A stretch of DNA of 64,000 nt from Hymenolepis diminuta (taxonomy: Eukaryota; Platyhelminthes; Cestoda; Cyclophyllidea; Hymenolepididae), in the NCBI GenBank assembly GCA_900708905.1, contig CAADRB010000061.1:1399875-1463874 (forward strand), in the 5' to 3' direction. Made by a program: the position numbers and the translations under genes. Shown here one piece after another: positions 38,331-50,230 of the stretch (its first letter is position 1; the number at the start of each line of letters is the position of its first letter). The notes below the pieces were generated by a model. That model searched no databases and was not told where the DNA came from. It saw only the letters and a list, made by a program, of their open reading frames with translations.

Positions 38331-40719
38331 GCTGGGACAGAAGCCACAATGAACTACCTTTTGCTTGCCTCTCTGCGTGTATGCATTTGTTACAATCAGC
38401 AACAATTCACTTTGTCGTCCGTGGCGAATGTACACTTATATACTAATGAACCATTTTCTTCCTTACATGACTTTTTATACCTTGGCATAATAAACTGGAA
38501 AACAGAAGTGATCACATTTGTTTTAATGTCACCTAGAATATTCGTGAATATGAAAGTGCCTTACATAATTGCTTTTATTGATTTTATTGAAATAGTCAGC
38601 ATTCTTTCCGGATCTTAAAACCGCTATTCATTTTTCTGGAAAACTATCTTTCATTTACTAAAGATTAACGTATTTTTATGTTAAAAAGTAATGTGATAAT
38701 TATCCAAATCTAGAAAATTTAAAGTCCCGGATTGCAGATTTGCTCATAATTAAATACCCTATTTTTCTCACTATGATTTTGGGAAATATTTAGTGGAATT
38801 TCAATGATATTTCAGATCGGTAGTAATAATTCTCCTCTGATATCTTTTAGACGTAAAATGGTTATGAAGGAATGATCATTTTAGCTGGTTGAGTCATGAG
38901 CATCGGAAATGATTGGGAAAATTTCCATTTAAAATCGATTAAGTATACGCTAAGCGGTTATTATCACGAATTGAATTGTGTTTTCACATTGAGGTTGATT
39001 ACTGGAGAGTAGTTCGAGACTTGGAATTCCTTAATGTTTACACTGACGACCCCTGATTAGCGTCTTTGTGTCTCGATAAAATATCTTCTTTACAAATCCC
39101 GTTTGTTTTACATGACAAAACAAGCTTTTTTAGAACTTCTTGTCTTGCAAAAAATATATTAAATAATCGCACATTCATCAATGAATAATAAATTTTTCAC
39201 CAATCAGCTACTTTAAAATCAAATTTATTAAAGTGACTTTATTAATATTACAAAAGACGAACTGCATACATAAGCTAATGCAAGTTAACGAAAGTATGAC
39301 AACGTTTTCAGTCTTCTGTTCAAACTAATCGTTGCAAAACATCTTTCTTCGATAAGTCGATAAGTCGAAATGAAGTCTTTGAAATGTAAAATAGATCCAG
39401 TTTCAGAACTTGCCTAGAAGCATATTCATGGTTAAGTATTTCCTTATAATACTTTATGATATATTTACACTTTTATCATTCATCCTCTTCTGTTTCTGAC
39501 TCTGTTCTAATTCATTAAATTGCTTATCAACTCATCTAATGGTCTATCGGTGGTAAATTGAAGTTCATTGCATTCACTTCTTATGAGACAGATGTCTTAT
39601 TTGCATTTAATATAAAAATTTACGCTGCAAACTCATTTTTTTCAGCCCTCTTGCAATGAACTGCATAACATTAGTATGGACGACATTTTAGTAGGCAATC
39701 AAATAAAATTTTTTTCTCCCCTAGGACATAGTTTTGTCATTCGATTACAGGGTTCCATGTGCAATATTGAATTGAGTACACTGGTCTTCTGGTAAAATCA
39801 TGCTAAATGTTTGTCATTATCATTATCCATGTGAAAGCATAAAGATACAATTTTTAAACATGAAGGGTATTTGAACAAAAGGATCAGTAGAAATGACTTA
39901 AGCAATGTTGGAAAGTTTTTGTAATAAGGCCATAATTAAAACCTTACTGCATCCGGACTCTGAAATCGTCAGGTTGTCTACACTTTAATTTTAATTAATT
40001 TTCTAAATTATTCCTCATGATTGCTACATTGAAATTTCGGGTGACATGTTTTCAAATGATTTTGTGACCAACCTCTTTTCAAATTGCTCTAGTAGCAGTC
40101 ACCTACCAGAAAAGAAAATCTATCAGTTTATGAAATGTTTGCATTTCAATGATGAACCGCTCGCCAGTGCTTTCTCACTCCACACGCTTTTGCAAAGCGC
40201 CGATGACAATGAGCGTCTATGTAGATTATTTTCCTTTTTCTCACACCTATTGTTTGTGATTAATATTCTTGTGAGCGTGGAATATATTTCTAATTAAAAT
40301 TCTGCATTCAAACTGCACTCCCTTTTCACCGGATACCTGCTTACATCTACATTGAGCTGTCTAAATCATTCCTTTCTATAGGAAACTTTAGATTGTATCA
40401 CCTTTTTATGATGATGTTAAGTCTACGCTTTTGTAATTATGCGGTGAGGTTTCTGCGAGGAACTTATTCTCTCAGCACTTTGCCGCTCATTTATCATCTG
40501 CTGAACAGGTCCAGCATCATCAATTATCATAAATATTGTGATTAGTAATAATAGACAAACCGTAAGGAAGTACAAGCTAATGAATTTTTCAAGCAATTTT
40601 GCTTGAGATTTAATCGAAAGTACTTTTGATCTTAGTACTAGCCTAGACATCATCAGATGTTAATGGCCTTCATGATATTAAGTCTTAAAGTCTTTATCAT
40701 TCACACGACAGCCAAGATT
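38331..40719. other. Intergenic, upstream of the PDZ gene
   Basis: AT-rich. The short open frames here (38310-38618, 40046-40297) have no recognisable product. Nothing else seen. Confidence 0.4.
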
Positions 40720-41650
40720 TATGTAAAACTTACTTCAGTGTCCATCTAATCTAAGATCTGACTGTTCCATATCTGAATCTACATATATCCAGATTGTTTT
40801 TTCCATGCGCCACTTCCATAGCATGTTTGTTCTGTATTAATTAGCATCTCTGTGGCAGTTTTTCTGCATGCTCAATCGAATTAGTAATAAGGCATAAGTC
40901 AACTACACATTCTAAATGCCCTGGTGACAACTCGCATCCTAAAGTTTGACTTCCATAGACTTCCCATTAAAATAAGTTGGAATACTATGTTAGAAAGCTT
41001 AGGACCCTCTCTGCATACTTGTCTGACGCCCATCTTCGTGGAAAATACTTCACTTGAGTCCTCTATGTGATCTTTTGGAATATTCAGGAATTGTAAAGGG
41101 CAGTCGACTATGCTCCGGGACACAGTCTTGTTAAAGTCGTAAGAATGGGTAGTGATCAAGAGTCATCCTTAAATCAACAAAAATAATTACTGTCCCACAA
41201 TGCGGTCGATAGCTTCCTGATTTATTGTTCTTTCAGCAAGGATCGTCTGTCCCGTGAAAATTTCAGCATGAAATCCATGTTGCGCATTTGATTACCGTTC
41301 ACTTATATAGGAATCAAGTCTTATTTAGACCATCGATACAAAAGTATTTCCACACTGTGTCAAGACGGAAAATACTTTGATAGCTGGGCCAATTGTAAGT
41401 AGTGATTACTCCAGCATCCACCCAGATTCGAGGATTGAGGTTCTACCCTGTCAGTAATTGTTAAAGAATTTCAGTAAGTAGGTATCTAGTCCGCTCTCTT
41501 TAATAAGTTTAGATCGAACTCTATTAGCTCCAGGACTTTACAACGTTTTCAATTTTCTTTATTCTCTCTTTTAGTTCTTCTAGTGTCAGGCTTTTTCTTT
41601 AGGCAGTTCTGTAATGCTTAAGGTCGTAGAATTTTTTGGGTTCATTAAAA
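40720..41650 (-). mobile_element. Decayed non-LTR retrotransposon, reverse transcriptase region
   Basis: Reading the minus strand with frame shifts and stops gives LINE pol traces in the right order: LTLEELKERIKKIEN followed by PGANRVRSKLIKESGL (fingers region, like the EEVKxAIKxLKNxKAPG block), AIKVFSVL, QHGFHAEIFTGQTI (position of GFRPGRST), LFLLI/FVDL (position of the first catalytic Asp), and at 41160-40899 VFSTKMGVRQVCREGPKLSNIVFQLIL (position of GVRQGCxLSPxLF). It then trails into VDLCLITNSIEHAEKL near the place of the YADD motif, whose catalytic Asp pair is lost. Clearly dead and old. The clade is not resolved; RTE- and CR1-like elements carry such blocks. Confidence 0.75.
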
Positions 41651-43027
41651 GTTAATAAGTCTAGAAATTTCGCCAATTACTTTTCTAAGCTTATCGATTT
41701 TTGCGCCTGAATTTAAGTTCATCCTATACCTACATCTTTCTATAGGTTGCATATGATCCAAAGGATCGATCGGTTAATCACTACTTTCGTAGTTCTTTCC
41801 TCTCCGATAATTTAGCAGACAAATTTACTTTAGCCATTTTATACTATGGCTTCAATTTTAAACTCTAGAATGGTGTCTCGGATATACAGCGTCAGGAGTA
41901 TTCGTAACAACATTTATCATATCATTGTATTCCAAGTCATTGAATACCAATTTCCTAGTCTTCGATGTGTCTGTGAAGTGGCTTATTACATTCATGTGAT
42001 TTACATGAGCATTTTAGTCAAACTGCCAAAGTCCCCCATTTTCATGATATTTTCACATCATAAATTCGTGTCTCTCAATACAGCATCTAATCACCTAAAA
42101 AAGGCTTCTTCCGTTGAAAAGTTGGGAGAACAATCCATTGGCCCATAACAACCAATAACACCCAGGGATATAGCGCTAATATTAATTACAATTGTAACTA
42201 ACCTATTTGAAATAGGTTTCATTTCCAAAATAGGAACTATGGAACCATTATTAAGAAATACGACACCACCGATTGGTATGAAAGCGTCTTTATATCTGTA
42301 ATTATAAATAATAAATTCAGGGATTACTTCAGTTTTTGATAGTTCAGCATTTCTGGTTTTTGTCGGAACTGCTAGATGGATTTTTCGGGCAGACAGTTAA
42401 TGCGTAATAAATAACTCACCTCGCTTTGACAAAACCTAACATTCCAGAGTTCAAACTTTAGAAATTTTCAATTTTACTTTCGACAAGAGTTAAGTTTACA
42501 AGCTTCTACATGGGCTTATTTAAAACTGATTAACAGTGGCAGGTCCCTTCCATCCAATTTTTAGGTTTTCCAGATGATTGCTGTTGAGAGTGATAATTAT
42601 CCCTTCAAAAATTGCCGTGAAGTATTCGAAAAGGCAGCAAATTCGGTATATAACTATAACAACTGTAATATAATCATTAAAACTGAGAAATTTTAAAATT
42701 CTTTATTAATTCAATTTATTGAAGTTATTGATTCAACAGCATATTACAAAGGAAGAAAAGATTTCGAAATAACTCTAAACAAATTTGATTCAACATTTCG
42801 ATGGCCACATTTAGATTGAATTCTTGCATTTTTGGGTGTGCATTTTTCACACTATAGGTAAACAAAGCTATTTGCTCCCCTCAGATTTAAATATAGGACA
42901 GCATATTTATTCTACTTCTTTTATGGATAGAGAATTTTATTTTATGGTACTCCGATATCAACAAAAATGGCTGCTTTCGCGAATCGATGAATAAAAGTCA
43001 GAGTAGTGTGAAAAATTACCTACGAGT
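41651..43027 (-). other. Probable interior of the decayed LINE
   Basis: Lies between the endonuclease-like and reverse transcriptase-like traces. I could not read protein similarity in it. The plus-strand open frame at 41846-42148 has no recognisable product. Confidence 0.25.
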
Positions 43028-43216
43028 TCATAAAGTCGAGAAAGCGCAATGGTCAACCTTCGTCTCCTCCAGGGCCAGGAGATCAATGCTTACCAGCGCA
43101 CATCCAGTAATGTTGGTGATCGACCGCAATGGCAAATTCCGGTGAATAACAGGGGTGTTGGAATTAGAGTATCCCGTAGGAGACGCACCAGGATACCTTG
43201 TCTCTACCCTAGTCAA
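43028..43216 (-). mobile_element. Possible 5' (endonuclease-start) piece of the same LINE
   Basis: A GC-richer island whose minus-strand frame includes ITNITGCALVSIDLLALEETKVDH. This resembles the start of an APE-type endonuclease (DxLALQETK, with the catalytic Glu in ETK). It lies about 1.4 kb upstream of the reverse transcriptase traces on the same strand, the usual spacing between these domains. The match is short. A non-coding upstream exon of the PDZ gene is an alternative, since a donor-like CGTAGGTAATTT closes the island at about 43015. Confidence 0.35.
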
Positions 43217-44484
43217 GTGTTGCGAAAATTTTTCCTGATGGGCTTGGGGAGTTTTATAAGCGGATATAACGACGACAAAAAAATAAATATTGGGGAATCG
43301 TTAATATTCATATGAGAAGAAGATACATTTCTAGAAGAGATACTACCCGATGGATATAATTAAAAGCGCTGGATGAATACAAATATGAGTATATTCTTCT
43401 AAATTGTTATTCAATGGAAAGGGTCGGCTTTCCATCAACTCTTATTGACTTAATTTATTTCTTTAAACATGGCATTCATCCTGTTCCTAGCATTAATTAG
43501 AAATGTCTCTGCCTCACTGCACACTTTCCAGTAGTCTCTGTTTGTGAAGACACCCACATTTGCTAATCATTATGTCAACTCGAACCGACCAATAGATGCA
43601 GCCTACAGCTATACCCAATTACATCTTAACATTTGGTTTATGCATCTTAATGAACTAAGATTACAATCGATTCACTTAGCTCTCACTTGGGTTCCTCTTT
43701 AGTTACCCAATAAACCATTATTCAAACATTTCTAGGTTTATTTTTATTTTTAACTAGTGTTTCTCGTTGCCTAATATTTGTCACTCCTTTCAGATATTCG
43801 AAGGGTATAAGTTCAATAAAATACGTTAATCTACTTGTGTGAAAATCGATTTTTTTATTTAATGCGAGCTTTCATTAAGAATAAAAGTGATTTATTCAAG
43901 ATAAATTAAATTAAAATGTCCCTGTCTTGAAAACCCAAAATGTAACGGAAAGACAAGCTATATTTGACAGAACTATCAAATTAATATATTTTGTTGTGCC
44001 ATAATATGCTTTGCACACGTACCTTTTCATTGATTGGCCAGAGAACCGGGACATTATATCTTATGCGCTCCCAAAACATCACAAAATGTCAGCACACTTC
44101 TACCAAGTGATATTTGAGTGGCATCGGTTTCCATGTATTGATCAAAAACAATTTTCCTTCAAAAATGTTAGCCGATTTTTTCCATAATATTATAACTTGG
44201 TTAAAAATCTATGATCCCGTAATGTGATCGATTGTTTGATATCACGGCTGAGGGATACATACAAAAATGTTCTAATTTATAAAAAATGTCAAAATTTTCC
44301 CTTCTTTTGCATCCAATTCAATGTCTACTATAACGCCTTGGGTACAACCTACAAAAGACCAAAGGACCCCAGAGTGACTATTTTTGTATTTTTTCTCACG
44401 GCATTATTATTACTCAGAGTAATAAAAAAGTACACAATTTTTATTTGAAGGAAGCAACGGCCATCGAATAGCTGAGTGTCCGAC

Positions 44485-44650
44485 AAAGATAAAGAGAAGG
44501 AGATCAAAAACATAAGGAAAGAAACGTCAAGGTATCAAAAAGTCTTACTTCATTTGATTTTTAGACTCTGGTTATACAATTTTTACTGAAGCTGTGTTTA
44601 TTCAAGGTGGATTGAATAATCTTGCAAATGCATCTGAACTGGGGAGATAA
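44485..44650 (-). repeat. Dispersed repeat family 1, copy (reverse)
   Basis: Contains the exact 22-bp block shared with 23153-23174, preceded on the plus strand by ATAAAGAGAAGGAGATCAAAAA, matching the AAGAGGAGGGGATTAAAAA of that copy. The far end (GCATTTGCAAGATT...CAATCCACC on the minus strand) is more diverged. Confidence 0.65.
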
Positions 44651-47600
44651 TAACAAGCATCTGAGAGCTAGGCGAGGTCGGATGCTTACAGTCCAAAATC
44701 TGTTGATTTAAATTTTATTTGGTCATTAATTTTGAACTCTGGCTGACCTCAAAGGAGGCCGACTATGTGTGAATACTAATGTTGTAAACCAACTCCTTGC
44801 TTAACCAAATGACATATTCAAACATTCTATTGCCTTCCAGTTGGAGGTAATTTTGGGCTGACAAATTATCAACTCTCAGGTGGGGGTTTGGCCATTCTAG
44901 GTTTTGCAAATAGCAGCAAGTACTTGGCAGTCACACCAATAGGAGTTTATGTATTCTTAAAAAAACAACATTATTATTACAACTTAACAATTTTTGTTGA
45001 TCCGATTTCCACCTCTATACTTATTAAATCAAAATTTAATCCTAATTATACTTGAAGTTTGTGTATCTTTGTCGCTTGTCATTGTTTCACCCTTATTCCA
45101 CTGACACATGCATAATTGTTCATTGGCTCGAACAATCTAGACACTTATTTAATAAATCTTCACAGAGCTTTTTAAATTTCCGATTGTTTCAGATACGTAT
45201 CCGAGTTTTGGAACCTAGGTTAAAGAGATTCAAATCATCACGATGACAGTTGTAGCGCAGTATCAAAGTAGGCTAATTAGTTAATGTCAAGTCCGTTCCG
45301 GAATGTTCAAAATGAAATCTTTTGTAAAGTTAGTCCCTGTCGCTTTTATTAATGTGCCTATTAGGTAGTGTTAAGTTTCAGATAAATCAGACTAATAGAG
45401 AGAAAGTGGAAGTGTAGTCACTCTAAGACACTTATCATTTTTTCAAAGTATTTTAATAAGATAAAAATCACCTCATATAGTAATAGTTGAAGATCAACTC
45501 CCTATTGGATCTGTGAGTATTTCCTCAACTAACTGTTAAGATTTCAGAACCAATATACTGACGAAAATGAAGTGTGGCTTGGAGACCATCTGCAGGAGAG
45601 GACAAAATAGACGCTGGGACCCGTATTTTTCATTATCTTCTCAGTTCCAACAGCCATGTTAGACTTGATATAATAATAATTGATACTAGTGGTAATCGCG
45701 ACTATTAGTTGTTTACCCAAGTGTCACGATCTCTACCTCTGATTTGACGATTATGCATATTGAACCTTGAGTCGCCTTTATAGTATAGAAAATTATTTTG
45801 ATGCAGTTTGAATATATTACTTATTGGTGAAGTAGGCCAATCATTAATAAAACGAGTTGAAAAAATGAAAACTTCTTGAATAAATTTATGATATCTTTAA
45901 ATAGGTTTTTTATTCACATATTGATAAGAATTTGCCATAACAAGAGATAACTGATTCACAGATTTCTCTCTAATTTTCTCAGATTAATAGTTTAGTAAAC
46001 ATTTAAAAGTGTATATTAAATAAAAGTACAAATAAAAGATAAGAATTAGAGCTTTACATATAAACTGACTGAGAAAGGTGAAACAGAATGGAATATTACG
46101 ATATCTTGGCTCTGAAACCAATGGACTCTGCATTTTAGCTCCCTTAAAAGAAATTTTGGTTACTCTGTCAATAAGATATTGTGGTAGATTTCTTTTTTAA
46201 AGCTTAGATGCATAGGTATCTGGATGAAAATTCCAGAAAGAGATTCTCAGAGAAAAATTCTTAGTTTTCTCCATTTTCATGATCTCGCGTTTCTTAAATT
46301 AATTTGCATTTCTCTGATAGTAGAAAGTAGGAGACATCTAAATTTACGAATTTCAAAATTTTGGATGGTGGTTCTATTTCCATCTACGGATTTGCAGAGT
46401 TATTAGCTGTTCTAGGTTCCACCTAATAAGCATTCTTACAATACCAAAGAAATAAAATAAAATTTGGTTTTCCCTTTCTTATCCATTGTGAAGCTTTTGA
46501 TTACGTCATCTCCGTTCCGTCTATTCTATTTATTATTTGTCAGCTTGCCCTAAAATAAATTCTAAACTTCACCCAAATATTCAAAATATTCATTTTTTAG
46601 AGTACAAACTTCCAAAATATACAAGATGTGTTTATTTATTCTTGGTCTCAACAAAATGCAAAGGTCAAATGTAAAGCGTTCTGGGCAGTTCTCTCTGGAG
46701 CAAAAGACAAATTATTTCACTTTTTGACTATTTTCTTGCTAAATCGATTTAGGGCAGCTACAAACGGATTGAACTACTGAATCAACTTGACTTGAGAGAT
46801 TTTTACTTTAGAATACGATCTGTTTACGCTATCACTTTTCAAGCCTGTATTATTATATACTATTGCGAGTAAAACGCAACTAAGAAGGATTATTGCTCTA
46901 AAAATGTACTGCAATTACTTGTTAAATAACTGACTCTAAAATATGTTATTTTTCTTTGGTCCTAAATGCCAAATTACCGCAGTGTTCTTATTTCCTACTC
47001 AGATTTAACTTCTATTTTAAGCTACCCACAATTACTTGCCTACTTTACTCAGTTTCCAACTCTCTGTGTATGGGCCTTTCCTCAGCAGTATATCGTTGTT
47101 CATCTCTCCTATATTGAACCTAACTCTTTCATTCGATTACAATTTTTTGCTTAATTGTTAGAAAGTGATGGTATACTCTTTGTTTTTCCCTAGGATAATT
47201 TATACTGCTATCTCACTTTCACTCCTACCTTCAGATGGTGGAATCCGTAAAGTTAAGATAGATAGTTAGGTTAGCAAATTTCCCTTATCCTGCATTAGCA
47301 TCCCTTTAAACTTTAGTCCTATTTGTAATAATACAGCATATACTGAATGCCTATAAAATCTATGTTTATAATAATAATTGAAATAAACGCATCACCCGAA
47401 ATTGGATAATATTTTCACAACGTTTGGTACGAAATCTTACCGAAACTGATTTTATTCATTACTAAACCATTTGCATAGATAGTAAACTACTAGGATATAT
47501 AATAAAGTAGGAGTAGCTAACACTCTGATATGCATTAGTGACTTGAAAATTTTCAGTAAACTGAATTTTCATATGATACAATACAAATAAGTCATTATTT

Positions 47601-49989
47601 AGCAAACTAGAACAACTCAGAGATGATCCGAAAGCCAACGCATACTAATTTTAATATTTAAGTCCTTGAAAGCTTTCTTCAATATCTCCATGATGATTGA
47701 CTTCTGTAGAGTTGTTATAAATAGTGTTACAACGATTAATTATTAACTGGTCCATTAATATTATTATTGTACATCATAAAAATCATTTTAAAACTTAGCA
47801 AATTTAAAACTTTCTTGTCCTATTAATTTGCGTGAACTTGCTTAAAATGACAGCTAAACATTTCCTTTTAATGGTAGAATTTTAGGCATCATAAAATGTA
47901 CAACCTGGACTAAACACTAAATTGGGTACATTCGCGCGTAGACTGGGGACAGAAATCCCATAAAAAGTGAACTTAAAAGTTTACTTTTATATATCTTTAC
48001 TTGACCTTTAACGCTGACTGTAGTCGCTTTTTAGTATGACAGTCATAAAGTAGACGTACTAGTTAGATAACATTTTTTGGAAACTTCCTATTTGTTTTAT
48101 CAAATGCGCCTAAACGGCATTGCAAAGTGCATCGATTCAAGATATTTTTCAACATGCAAGTTGGGAGAAGAAGTACTTCTAAATGAAATATTTTATTGGA
48201 AACTTCTTTTTAATTACTTAATTTTAAAATGATCAGAGCTTATAGTTGTAGTCTAGTAATTGTTCAAAAGAGAATTCCATATTTTAAATAAGCGAGTATT
48301 CTCTGCGCCATGATCAAAGTATGGTATTCTAAGTCTACCTCATCCTCAGAATATATTAAATCCTTTATTTCTTTATAATTATTCCCCATCTAGACAATAA
48401 ATCATAACTATTTTCACCTAATAAATGGCAATATTGAATCTTCTGTACGAATATTTCTTCTGCATAAGGGAGACTATCATGTGTTATATATATGTTTACG
48501 ATGGGTGTTAAAAAACATGTCCTCCCACGAGATCTGAAATGATCATCAGAGCGAGATTTTTATTTTTAGGTCACCAATATTATATATTAAACATGAAAAG
48601 GTCATCAGAATATACACTTAGTACAAATTTTCCCTCATTGCGTTCAACCTCAGCGATGTAAATAAACGAACGAAAACCAGATACTATTAGAGATGGGGAT
48701 ATCTCAATTAATCGTGATGAGAAACGGTAAAATGAATTATAAAATTTACTCACTAGTGACGTAAAAAATACGTTAGGAGCGTACTACGACAATTAAAAAG
48801 TTTTTCTAAGTATTCGAGCTAAACTAAAGCTTAGAAACTCATATCATTTTTTGTTAATTGACACATTCTAAAAAAGAGGTTTTTATTGATTATTTGATTG
48901 ATTAAACATTATAAAATTACATATCTTAGTATGGTACGTAATCAGTAATCAACAAGTGTTCAAACCATTCTTTTTTTTAATTTTTCAACAAAATAGGATT
49001 AAACATTTCAAAATTTTGGCATATAAGTTACTCCGTCGATTAACAGGTTGAAAAACATTTACCCTCAAATTCATCTATTTACAACTGGTGGTGGTTTCTG
49101 ATAAGTTTAATGTGCCTACCTAATATTTGTGATCTTCACATATCAGCTCTTGATCATGGCGTTATTGTTGGGAATCATAATTTCTAATCACCCCAGTTTG
49201 ATGATTTTGATCTGAGTTTTTTATCTAGATACAGATAAATAGGTCTATAAAAAGTTAGAAGGATTGCATTTGTTGAACAATGAATTCACATCCTATAGAA
49301 AGCTCAGTGCATCACTTGGTCCAGTGTGGATAATAGCAACTGCACATTGCACTTCAGCTGGCAGCATTCAGTCTCGTATATAAAACTCTTCATGAAATTT
49401 CCAGAGGTTGGTGCTTGAATGCATATCTATATTCTTTCATCAAGTCATGAAAATAAGTATTTTGCTTTAATGTTACTCTTAACTTTCCGACTATATTCAT
49501 TTGAATCGAATTTCTTACATTTTGGATACTCAATTATGTGATCAAAAAAATCGAAATTATGCTCTCAACGTACCTCGAATATTGAAACAAATCAAGTCAC
49601 TTTCGTTACTCAAAGAGCTTAAAGACGCCTGCAATCCCTCAGATTGTTAACAATAATGAACCAATGAATGTATGTATTTTATTCACACACAACCGTGCCT
49701 GTCCTAAAGGGAAGGTCTCAGTTTAATGAATCATCGATGCAGAAAAGATCTAAGAAAATAATTTTTGTACCATGTCAATTTCATAAATTCAATGAAATGG
49801 TATTTATATCATCATCCTTACCTTGTTCTCAATATTCGATTTGAGTGAACGCAGTCTACAAAGCTCTGCTAACTCAAAATTTTTTAGCTATTTCATATAT
49901 GCGAAGGGAAATTTTTAACCTGCTAAATATCATATAAGATCGTTTTGCCTTCTCAGTCATTGGAGGAAAGAATGAGTTGAAGTGGGAGG

Positions 49990-50230
49990 ACCGACTCTTA
50001 AGATTAAAAACACGACTAATTAGCACTTAACATTGTGGACAAGCATTTGTTGCAGTCCACGGAAAGAATTGTGAAATTTGAATTTTGGAATATGAGGTGC
50101 ATATTTAGTAAATAATGTAAAAATCAAGTGGAGTTAGACTCTTGACACCTTGACATTGATCTCAGCATCGTTTTAGTTCCTCTATATCATTCAGTTGACT
50201 TTAACAATTTAAGATTGCAATTATTTTGAA
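49990..50230 (+). repeat. Dispersed repeat family 1, copy
   Basis: GACCGACTCTTAAG, ACATTGTGGACAAGCATTTGTTGCAGTCCACGGAAAGAATTGTGAAATTTGAATTTTGGAA in parts, ATATTTAGTAAATAATG, AAAATCAAGTGGAGTTAGACTC and CTCAGCATCGTTTTAG follow the family order. One of the best-preserved copies. Confidence 0.7.
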
